This document shows, piece after piece, positions 57,073 through 64,000 of a DNA stretch of 64,000 nt (the first letter of the stretch is position 1; each line of letters begins with the position of its first letter). The DNA is from Devosia sp. (GTDB taxonomy: Bacteria > Pseudomonadota > Alphaproteobacteria > Rhizobiales > Devosiaceae): assembly GCF_028290435.1 (NCBI RefSeq), contig NZ_JAQGJV010000009.1, forward strand, positions 62,001 to 126,000. The letters are read 5' to 3'. A program made the translations under genes and the position numbers. A model generated the notes under the pieces. That model saw only the letters and a program-made list of their open reading frames with translations. It did not search any database and was not told where the DNA came from.

Positions 57073-58554
57073 TTACCGCCGCCGCCGCATCGTCGCCGTG
57101 ATCTCCAGCATCTTGCGGCGGCCGAGCAATATCACCACCGCCCCATAGACCAGCCCGGACGCCCCAATGGTCGCGCCCAGCCGGATCAGCGGCGTGCTCC
57201 CCGCCAGCTCATGCTGCACCAGCATCCCTGCCCCCAGCATGACCAGCGTGGCGAACACCGGCAGGGCAAAGCTGCCCAGATACGCCCAAGGAGAAATCCG
57301 TAACAGCCGCACCACCATGTGCACGGTGGGCAGCCACATGATGAAGTTCTGGATTACCAGCGCATTGGTCAGCGCGCTGACGCCCCAGCCGCTGAACAGG
57401 AACACGTAAAGCACCGTGATCGCCATCTTGCTGGCCATGTAATAGAACCACAGATCGGCCTGGCCCTGGCTTTTCACGAGCGAGGCCTGCAACACACCGA
57501 TGGCCGAGAGCAGGCCCAGCGCGCAGAAGGCCTGCACCACCGGCACGGCTTCCACCCATTGCGGCCCAAAGGCGAAGGGGATGAAATCGGGCGCGATTAG
57601 TGCCAGCCCGACAAAGACCGGAAAGGCGATGATCGAGGAGGCGAAGGTGCCGAACAGATAGGCCTCGCGCAGTTTGTCCTGCTCCTGCTGCATTGAGGAC
57701 AGCAGCGAATAGGACACGAGGTTCAGTGCGCCAGTGATCAGGTCAGTCAAAATCTGGAAGATGCGCCGGGCAAAGCCGTAAATGCCCAGCCCCGCCGGCC
57801 CCAGCAGCACGCCGATCAGCAATTGATCGATGCTGACCGTGGTGATGAAATTATTGCCGGTGGCGAACAGCCCGAAGCTGCGCAATTCCTTGAGCGCCTT
57901 GAGATCGAAACTGAACCCCGGCCGCCAGCGCGACGCCACAAGCGCGCCGACGCAGGTGACGATCGAAGTCGCCAGCTGCGAGAAGGCCAGCGCCCACAGG
58001 CCAAAGCCCAGCCACAGCAGGACCAGGCACCCGATCGCCGCGACCAGCGAAGCCGCCGCCGTGCGCAAAGCCAGCTTCTTGAACGACATGCCCCGCACCA
58101 GCAGCCCATTGGGCACGGTGGCGGCCATGTCGAACACCACACGCAGGCCGATGAACGGGATCAGCAGCGCCAGTTCCGGCTCGCCATAGGCGGTGGCAAT
58201 CGGATGCGCCGCGGCGACGATAACGCCATAGATCACCACGGCCGAAACGACGCTCAGCCAAAACACCGCATCGAGATGCCGCGCGGTGATGGTTGCCCGC
58301 TGGATCAGAGCATCGCGGAAACCCGCAGGCGCCACCGCCATGCCGAAGGTGGCGATGCTGGCGGCGAAGGCCACGATGCCGAATTCGGACGGACCCAGCA
58401 CTCGCGAGGTGGCCATGAACACCACGATGCCAAAGGCCGCGGGCGCAAAGCTCGATAGCATGGACCACAGCGCGCCGCGCATCGCTGCGCCGGCCCGTCC
58501 GGTCTTGACGTGGTTGAGATCGGGGCCCGAGCCCAAAACGTCTATCGCCGCCAT
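57073..58554 (-). CDS. Polysaccharide flippase (Wzx/ExoT type)
   Basis: A 493-residue membrane protein with about 12-14 helices from the MOP flippase superfamily. The N-terminal segment GALWSMLSSFAPAAFGIVVF and the middle RVLGPSEFGIVAFAASIATFG are typical of Wzx/RfbX proteins, which flip lipid-linked repeat units. It is the last gene of the minus-strand unit. ATG 58554 is the start of the conserved region; the longer upstream frame overlaps the next gene. Confidence 0.87.
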   Translation of the reverse strand: MAAIDVLGSGPDLNHVKTGRAGAAMRGALWSMLSSFAPAAFGIVVFMATSRVLGPSEFGIVAFAASIATFGMAVAPAGFRDALIQRATITARHLDAVFWLSVVSAVVIYGVIVAAAHPIATAYGEPELALLIPFIGLRVVFDMAATVPNGLLVRGMSFKKLALRTAAASLVAAIGCLVLLWLGFGLWALAFSQLATSIVTCVGALVASRWRPGFSFDLKALKELRSFGLFATGNNFITTVSIDQLLIGVLLGPAGLGIYGFARRIFQILTDLITGALNLVSYSLLSSMQQEQDKLREAYLFGTFASSIIAFPVFVGLALIAPDFIPFAFGPQWVEAVPVVQAFCALGLLSAIGVLQASLVKSQGQADLWFYYMASKMAITVLYVFLFSGWGVSALTNALVIQNFIMWLPTVHMVVRLLRISPWAYLGSFALPVFATLVMLGAGMLVQHELAGSTPLIRLGATIGASGLVYGAVVILLGRRKMLEITATMRRRR

Positions 58555-58579
58555 GGGCGCACCAAGTGGGGGAACTGGC

Positions 58580-59581
58580 TCAGGAATGGGACAACGGCAC
58601 GGCGCCGCGCTCCCGCACAAACGTGTTGAACTCAGGCGTCACGCGACCCAGCAGCCGAATGGCCAGCCCCCGTCCGCGCAGCCGCCAAGCGTCCTTCGAT
58701 AGCAGATAATCACCAATAGGCTGCGTGAGCAGCGCCTTGGCCATGCCCAGCGCCCGCCCCTTGGGCGAGGCAGCAAACCTTGGATTGGTCATGAAGCCAG
58801 CGCGTTGCGCCGGCGTCGCCTCATGCCACACCTGACGTTGCAGGGCCTGGATCGAGCGTTTGAGGTCCAGTTCGCGACGCATGTAGGATGCCTTCAACTC
58901 CGCATTGCGTGTGGTCTGCTCGGCATTCTCCGCCCACACAGCCAGTGGCGTCATCGCCACGTAGACCGGCTCGGCAATTGCGAAGGTTCGCAGATATTCC
59001 TGCAAGGTCGCGGTGCAGCCATACTGGATTTCCAACTGGCTGCGCGCATGGCGCGACCAGAACAGCCCGCCATTGGACACCCCGATCCCGATCAACAGCG
59101 ACAGCCGGAAGTCCGGCGCATCGTAAAGCCCTTCGACGAACAGCTCATCAAGCACGCCGCCTTCGCTCAACTTGGCCGCGTCCGTGCCGCTGGCATGTTC
59201 GACAACCTGGTTTCGGAGGACAATCTCGACGCCCTGCTCCTGGCAGAGCGCGATGTTCTCGGCGCAGAAGGTGGGCAGGATGAAATTGTCGTCCTCGACC
59301 ACGCAGAAATAATCGGCGCCGCGCGGATTGTCCGCCGTAAAGCACCCATCGATATTGCGCGAGGCAAAAAGCTGCGGGACGTTATGCGTGTAGTGAATTC
59401 GCGGATCGCCAAGGGACTCGCAAACGTCACGCCCGGAAGCCGCCGGATCATCATCATAAACATCGCAGACCCAGTTTTCCCAGGTCTGGGCAATCATCGA
59501 CTCCAGCGCCCGCTTGAGCGCGGCAGGGCGCTTATAGGTGGGGGTCCGTATCTGGACCAGGCCGCCGGTGGCTTCACGCAT
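58580..59581 (-). CDS. GT2-type glycosyltransferase
   Basis: A 333-residue GT-A fold transferase. It begins VQIRTPTYKRPAALKRALES and carries YDDDP and the VEDDNF acidic motif expected to bind the metal-nucleotide sugar. The C-terminal helical part is longer than in minimal GT2 enzymes. It overlaps the polymerase gene by eight bases, showing tight coupling. Which sugar it adds is unknown. Confidence 0.8.
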   Translation of the reverse strand: MREATGGLVQIRTPTYKRPAALKRALESMIAQTWENWVCDVYDDDPAASGRDVCESLGDPRIHYTHNVPQLFASRNIDGCFTADNPRGADYFCVVEDDNFILPTFCAENIALCQEQGVEIVLRNQVVEHASGTDAAKLSEGGVLDELFVEGLYDAPDFRLSLLIGIGVSNGGLFWSRHARSQLEIQYGCTATLQEYLRTFAIAEPVYVAMTPLAVWAENAEQTTRNAELKASYMRRELDLKRSIQALQRQVWHEATPAQRAGFMTNPRFAASPKGRALGMAKALLTQPIGDYLLSKDAWRLRGRGLAIRLLGRVTPEFNTFVRERGAVPLSHS

Positions 59582-60845
59582 CGATCAGTCCTTTTCGCTG
59601 GTAGGGATAGATACGGCCGGCCCGCTCGCGCGCCTTCGCTTCGGCACGCAGCGTCAGCAGGCCCTGGGCGGCATAGATAAAGGTGCAGACAGCCAGCATC
59701 GAGCGGATGGAAAACTCGAAGAACACCTCGACCTCGATGAAGCTGCGCAGGATCATCAACACCTGCATCCCCAGCAGCAGCGCATTGGCAGCGTTGGGCC
59801 GCGCCATCGCATAGGCCCCGATCATGGCGGCCCCGCCATACATGATCATCATTTGCAGCAGCAGCCCGATCAGGCCGATCTCCACCGCGTTGGAAATATA
59901 GGTGTTGTGGAAATTAAAGCCCGCGCCCGAGGGCACGAGGAACATGGCCCATAGCTCTTCGGCGGGGGCAAAGCCGCTCACCCAAAAAGCGCGATAGCCA
60001 AGCCCCTGCAATGGCCGCTCAGCGATGAAGCTGAACCCCGTCGCCCACAGTTCGGTGCGCCCGGTCAGCGTCGGGTCCTTGCCCGAGCCCTCCAGCGCAT
60101 CGGCCAGAAGCGTATCGCCCATGGTGACGACGATCAGGGTCAATGCGGCCAGTACGATAGCCATGAAAATGCCGAGGAACAGTTTTTGCTGCGGGCTCAG
60201 CCGCCCGGTCAGCAGCACCAGAACGATGATGACGATGCAGGGCACCACCATCATGATCGCCCCGGCCGATTGCGCCAAAATGAGCAGCGGCCCCGAAATC
60301 AGCGCACCGCCAATGGCCCCGATCCGCAGCAGTGGGTGGGCGCCCTTGTCGGCGATCATGGCCACGGCAATGAGGGCAAAGACGGCGATGTGCGCCGCGA
60401 AGGCGTTCTTGCTGCCGAAAATGCCGAGCCAAGCCCCCCCGCCATTGCGCCCGATCACGAGGCTGAGAACCACGCCGATGGCATAAACCACGAACAGCCC
60501 GCGCATCAGCGTCGTCGTCGACATGCGCCCGGTAATGACCACCGCCACCACCAGCGTGAAGGTCAGTTGCAGCCCGTAGCGCAGCGTATTGTCGGGATAT
60601 TGCGACCACAGCGCGCTGAGCAGGCAATAGGCCGGCAGCAGCAGCACGATCCACCAGCGCATGACGCTGTCCAGACTCTGCGGGATATTGGTGACGATCA
60701 GCAGCGCGCCGCAGACCATGAAGACCAGCGCCGCCATCGAGCCCAGCATGGCGTTGAGCACCAGAGCCGCGAGGGCCATAAAGGTCAGCACGGCGGCGAA
60801 ATTGACCGTGAGATAGTGGCGTTGGCCGGGCTGGCGCAGCATCAT
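59574..60845 (-). CDS. O-antigen ligase/Wzy-type polymerase, ExoQ-like
   Basis: A 423-residue membrane protein with about 11 helices and the short periplasmic motif FHNTYI that marks Wzy/WaaL family proteins. In an exopolysaccharide cluster with a flippase and priming transferase it is most likely the repeat-unit polymerase (ExoQ). Its start overlaps the previous gene's stop (ATGA type) and it is followed by the GT2 gene with an eight-base overlap. Confidence 0.85.
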   Translation of the reverse strand: MMLRQPGQRHYLTVNFAAVLTFMALAALVLNAMLGSMAALVFMVCGALLIVTNIPQSLDSVMRWWIVLLLPAYCLLSALWSQYPDNTLRYGLQLTFTLVVAVVITGRMSTTTLMRGLFVVYAIGVVLSLVIGRNGGGAWLGIFGSKNAFAAHIAVFALIAVAMIADKGAHPLLRIGAIGGALISGPLLILAQSAGAIMMVVPCIVIIVLVLLTGRLSPQQKLFLGIFMAIVLAALTLIVVTMGDTLLADALEGSGKDPTLTGRTELWATGFSFIAERPLQGLGYRAFWVSGFAPAEELWAMFLVPSGAGFNFHNTYISNAVEIGLIGLLLQMMIMYGGAAMIGAYAMARPNAANALLLGMQVLMILRSFIEVEVFFEFSIRSMLAVCTFIYAAQGLLTLRAEAKARERAGRIYPYQRKGLIDA

Positions 60846-62053
60846 TTGACCAGCTCCCGCTCAGCGTGCACGACCGCTTCGCGAATACGCGCCATGGGGA
60901 TAAAGCCGGCGGCATAATGGGCCGATTGGTCCGGGCAGGTCACATCAATCGGCTGGCCACGGCCGAGATCGGCTAGTTCCAGCCAAGCCTGGCGCTGACG
61001 CGGAGCGGTCCAATCTTCGGCCTCTACCGGGATATAGTCGGGCACATGCCGCGCGGACGCTCCAAGCGTCACCGCCCCGGCCACTTGTTTTGCGCGCGGC
61101 GCCTGTGCCTTGCGGCGACGGCCTTCGCTGAATGACTGCCATAGTCGTCGGCCCAAGCGTGGTTCGCTCAGCAACAGTGACGCCACCTGCCCCAGCCGCC
61201 GGTCTTTGATGGCGGCCACCAGCTCTTCGAAGGCGAGGCCATTGGCCAATTGCTCCTGTCGGCAATCGAAGGCCTGCGCCAGTTCCGACGGCACAGCGCC
61301 CAGCCAGGCCCGCATGACGGTCTGGCTGATGATCATGGCCTCAAGATCCGCAACCGACAGGCGATGTGAGATCGAGCCGCTGTGGCGGCGATAGAGATAA
61401 TAAGGCTCGGGGAGAATGCTCATGGCGGCGCCCGCCAGCAGCAGGCGCAGCACCAGGTCATAGTCTTCCCCGATGCGCAGGCTCTCGTCATAGCGCAAGT
61501 CGCCCAGCACCTCGGCGCGGATCATCGGTTTGAGATAGCCGAGTGGGGCCGAACCATCGAAACCCGCCCCGACCCACTGTGCAGCATCGACTGAAAACAG
61601 CGTGTCCTGCCGCGCGCCCAGCAGCAGGCTGGCGGGCGCGCCGTCCTCGTAAAAGTGCAACAAATCATCAGCGATGAGATCGGCGCCCGCATGGTTCACG
61701 GCGGCCAGCAGTCGCTCAAACCGTTCGGGATGGATGATGTCGTCGGAATCCACGATCGCGATCCATTGTCCGCGCGCCGCATCCAGCCCGCGATTGCGGC
61801 TGCGCGCTGGCCCGCCATTGGCGTCAGCCCGGATCAGGCTGATGCGCGGATCGTCGCGCATGAAGCGTTCGACAATGGCCACACTGTCATCGCCCGAAGC
61901 ATCGTCGCAGACGATCAGTTCGAGATCGGCCACGCTTTGCCGCAATACCGACTGCATGGCCGGGACGAGCTTGTCGCCCGCCTGAAAATTGGCCATGACC
62001 ACTGAAATCAATGGCGTGGCGATACGTGCCGCTTGCGGGCCGATCGATCGCAT
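60842..62053 (-). CDS. GT2 family glycosyltransferase, ExoO-like
   Basis: A 403-residue glycosyltransferase with GT-A domain. It begins with ISVVMANFQAGDKL, then LIVCDDASGDDSV, and has VDSDD as the DXD motif and GEDYDLVLRL in the acceptor region. A C-terminal region of about 150 residues is unrecognised. In rhizobial exo clusters ExoO has this form. It is encoded next to the polymerase with a four-base overlap. Confidence 0.85.
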   Translation of the reverse strand: MRSIGPQAARIATPLISVVMANFQAGDKLVPAMQSVLRQSVADLELIVCDDASGDDSVAIVERFMRDDPRISLIRADANGGPARSRNRGLDAARGQWIAIVDSDDIIHPERFERLLAAVNHAGADLIADDLLHFYEDGAPASLLLGARQDTLFSVDAAQWVGAGFDGSAPLGYLKPMIRAEVLGDLRYDESLRIGEDYDLVLRLLLAGAAMSILPEPYYLYRRHSGSISHRLSVADLEAMIISQTVMRAWLGAVPSELAQAFDCRQEQLANGLAFEELVAAIKDRRLGQVASLLLSEPRLGRRLWQSFSEGRRRKAQAPRAKQVAGAVTLGASARHVPDYIPVEAEDWTAPRQRQAWLELADLGRGQPIDVTCPDQSAHYAAGFIPMARIREAVVHAERELVK

Positions 62054-62087
62054 AGTCTCACCATTTTGTTTGTCGGCCCAGCGTCCG

Positions 62088-62453
62088 CTAAGCCGCGGTA
62101 TCGCTCATGATGCGGTCGAACTCGATCAGCATAGTGCCGAGTTTGACGATCTGGGCGTCGATCTGGCCAATCCGGACAGTGGCGACGGCGGCCTGCGCCT
62201 CGGCGTCGCGGATCGACTGCTCGTCCTCCTGGCTGCGCTGGCCATAGTCGCCCGAATTGTCGAGCAGGTTGGTGGCCTGGGCGTAGTAGACGTCCACGCG
62301 GAGCTGCAGGCCCTGCCGTTCCTGCTCGGCATCCGCAATGGCGGCGGCGAAGGCTCGGCGCACAGTCATCAGCCGATCGAGGTCCGTATTGCTGTCACGG
62401 GCGGGATTGCGGGTGCGGAACAGCTTGGGTCTCAGTGAAAGCATGGATGCCAT
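62088..62453 (-). CDS. Hypothetical coiled-coil protein in the exo cluster
   Basis: A 121-residue soluble protein with two long predicted helices (FAAAIADAEQERQGLQLRVD and the later QSIRDAEAQAAVATVRIGQI), suggesting an antiparallel coiled coil. No family is recognised. ATG 62453 follows GGAG by seven bases and is only 10 bases after the priming transferase stop, so it is cotranscribed with it. Confidence 0.75.
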   Translation of the reverse strand: MASMLSLRPKLFRTRNPARDSNTDLDRLMTVRRAFAAAIADAEQERQGLQLRVDVYYAQATNLLDNSGDYGQRSQEDEQSIRDAEAQAAVATVRIGQIDAQIVKLGTMLIEFDRIMSDTAA

Positions 62454-62463
62454 ATTGGGCTCC

Positions 62464-63135
62464 TCAGCGGCTGCCTGTTCGTGCGATCACGACTTTGACG
62501 GTCTTGACCAGAATGAGCAGATCGCCGGCAAAAGTCCATTCCCGCACATATTGGCTGTCGAGCCGGACGCGATGGTCATAATCGACATCGCTGCGACCGC
62601 CGACTTGCCAGAGGCCGGTAATCCCCGGGCGCGTCGCCGTATAGTGCTCGATCTCGGCGGCGTAGCGAATGACTTCGTCCTGCACGATGGGGCGTGGCCC
62701 AACCAGGCTCATCTCGCCGCGGATGACGTTGATCAGCTGCGGCAGCTCATCAAGGCTGGTAACCCGCAGGAAATTGCCGATACCGGTGATGCGCGGATCG
62801 TCGCGCAGTTTCTGGCTGGCTTCCCACTCAGCGCGCGCCAGGGGAAACAATTCGAGATGCCGCGCCAGCGCTGCCTGGGAGTCCACCACCATGGAGCGGA
62901 ATTTCAGGCAGCGGAAACGCTTGCCGTTGTGGCCGATGCGTTCGTGGCCGAACAGGATCGGACCGCGATCGGTGGAGAACATGATGACGGCGATGAAGAA
63001 CATCGCCGGCAAGGCAAACAGGAGCATGGTCGATGCGACAAGCACATCGAAGACCCGTTTGGACACCCCCCCTTTGGGCACTTTCGTCTTGGATGACTGG
63101 CTCGATAGATCAAGTTCAGCATTTACGATCGACAT
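62464..63135 (-). CDS. exoY: Undecaprenyl-phosphate sugar transferase, ExoY-like
   Basis: A 223-residue priming transferase that moves a hexose 1-phosphate to undecaprenyl phosphate to start each repeat unit. One N-terminal membrane helix (about 29-50) is followed by the bacterial sugar transferase core: FRCLKFRSMV, LDELPQLINVIRGEMSLVGP and RPGITGLWQV. Length is that of ExoY rather than WbaP/PssY. It is the first gene of the minus-strand exo unit, preceded by a long upstream region with a dyad. Confidence 0.93.
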   Translation of the reverse strand: MSIVNAELDLSSQSSKTKVPKGGVSKRVFDVLVASTMLLFALPAMFFIAVIMFSTDRGPILFGHERIGHNGKRFRCLKFRSMVVDSQAALARHLELFPLARAEWEASQKLRDDPRITGIGNFLRVTSLDELPQLINVIRGEMSLVGPRPIVQDEVIRYAAEIEHYTATRPGITGLWQVGGRSDVDYDHRVRLDSQYVREWTFAGDLLILVKTVKVVIARTGSR

Positions 63136-63602
63136 GGCGCTATCTCGCTAAATGGAAGGTAGAGTGGCCGGCGGATTAGGCCTTCGAACCGTTCTTTCTT
63201 GGCGCTTCAGTACAGTTTACCGAGAATTTTACCTCTCGCGCACAACACCAGTAACAGACGCAATTGTTCGACGTATTTTGATCAATACGTCTTGACGAAT
63301 ACCGGGATTGGTCTTGCTCCAGTGCGCCGCAAGGCGAAGCAAAACGAGGTGGTGTTCCGTCATCACCCGAATGGGACCATGATTGCCGATGAGTGGCAAC
63401 CCTTAGGCTGCATAGCTGCAATGCACTGTAGCTGCCGCAAAATTGGCCAAATTGGCACCGGCAGCGAACATGTGGCGCCTCGCTTACGGATCGCGACGGG
63501 CGAGAAACAGTCGATCTTCAATAGACCAAACGGGCTATGAGACTAAGGAGCCACAGTTGCAGTCAACCGGGCAAGACTGTAATTATTCTTTGCGAGAGCC
63601 AA
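63136..63602. other. Upstream region of exoY
   Basis: About 465 bases without a convincing gene. It contains the perfect dyad at 63270-63291 and an AT-rich stretch in front of exoY, and carries the downstream end of a small membrane-protein gene on the right. Short frames here lack ribosome sites. Confidence 0.55.
63270..63291. promoter_or_regulatory. Perfect dyad upstream of exoY
   Basis: GACGTATT (63270-63277) and AATACGTC (63284-63291) are exact reverse complements around six bases (TTGATC). About 135 bases before the exoY start, it is a candidate operator for a dimeric regulator. Confidence 0.55.
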
Positions 63603-63776
63603 CTATAGCTGTGACAGGAACACAAAGCCGTTCCACAGCAGATAGACCCCCACCCAGGCCAGCGCGAGCACACCCAGGGCGATGATCCCCCAGGGCCAGC
63701 GTATGGCTGCGCGTTCGATCGGCAAAGGCTTGCTGGCCTTGTCCACGACCGGCTCGTCTGGCCCGTCCTTCTGCAT
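63603..63776 (-). CDS. Small single-pass membrane protein
   Basis: A 57-residue protein with an acidic start (MQKDGPDEP), a basic stretch and one hydrophobic helix WGIIALGVLALAWVGVYLLW (about 29-48). ATG 63776 is preceded by a very good GGGGAGG site at six bases, which supports it as a real gene despite its size. It lies on the exoY strand, about 470 bases upstream. Family unknown. Confidence 0.75.
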   Translation of the reverse strand: MQKDGPDEPVVDKASKPLPIERAAIRWPWGIIALGVLALAWVGVYLLWNGFVFLSQL

Positions 63777-64000
63777 GTCTGGCCTCCCCGGAGGCTTCTG
63801 CCTCGTTGCTGCAATAGGCGTAGACTGTCGTCCTAAAAGCTTAATTCGAGGTCACGCCAAAGGCGCGATTTTCAATCCGCTGCGGTCCCCAACGGAGATG
63901 CGCCCCATATAGTCACGAAACTGTGAAAACCATTCCGTCGATAAATTTCAAGTGTCCAAAGCGGACAAGCATTGCCTGTTGGAGCGTCAATACAGTGTTG
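63777..64000. other. End of window, no gene seen
   Basis: Nothing convincing is seen here on either strand beyond the likely promoter region of the small membrane-protein gene. Confidence 0.4.

Overview
The window looks like chromosomal DNA of a Hyphomicrobiales alphaproteobacterium, most plausibly Devosia or a close relative. This is inferred from the high GC content, dense coding, the gene families present (DUF2336, UrtABCDE with urease, an exo-type polysaccharide cluster, M16 pairs, SleB-type hydrolase) and many short interspersed palindromic repeats. No rRNA, tRNA, CRISPR array, phage or insertion sequence was recognised.

Layout. 1-13.7 kb: housekeeping genes (partial GT32 glycosyltransferase, DUF2336 protein, RarD-type permease, host attachment protein, alpha/beta hydrolase, EttA, a TolB-like propeller, a pair of M16 peptidases, an APH-fold kinase and a YdeP-type molybdopterin oxidoreductase). 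13.8-17.4 kb: a group of secreted or surface proteins: a repeat protein with a collagen-like segment, an outer-membrane barrel, an XRE regulator and a small Gly/Asn-rich secreted protein. 17.9-28.7 kb: urea uptake and hydrolysis, urtABCDE then ureD-ureA-ureB-hypothetical-ureC. A near-perfect sigma-54 promoter lies in front of urtA, and two small secreted-protein genes sit on the opposite strand inside the region. ureE, ureF and ureG are not in the window. 29.4-36.5 kb: SleB-type hydrolase, HAD phosphatase, SelO, DeoR-type regulator and a GGDEF/EAL protein. 36.5-41.7 kb: a dppABCDF-type peptide transporter on the minus strand.

41.9-46.7 kb: VOC proteins, a secreted protein gene broken by an apparent one-base deletion, an aldo/keto reductase, an L-arabinose/D-galactose 1-dehydrogenase-like enzyme and glycerate 2-kinase. 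46.8-49.6 kb: DUF1045-phnM-phnN plus two tiny genes, with no C-P lyase core genes. 50.4-53.4 kb: a LacI-type regulator and a Uup-like ABC-F protein. 53.9-63.8 kb: a Wzx/Wzy-type acidic exopolysaccharide cluster (export protein, GH16 glycanase, pyruvyltransferase, flippase, two GT2 enzymes, polymerase, priming transferase), ending in a 57-codon membrane protein.

Two families of interspersed palindromes separate many transcription units. Several minus-strand genes have clear rho-independent terminators. Stem-loops follow the binding-protein genes urtA and dppA, as is typical where that first cistron is stabilised. The most unusual items are the collagen/beta-repeat protein with its own inverted-repeat promoter site, the incomplete urease cluster with antisense genes, the frameshifted gene at 42.3-42.9 kb and several strong orphan inverted repeats. 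All functional calls are by eye from family motifs; no database search was run.
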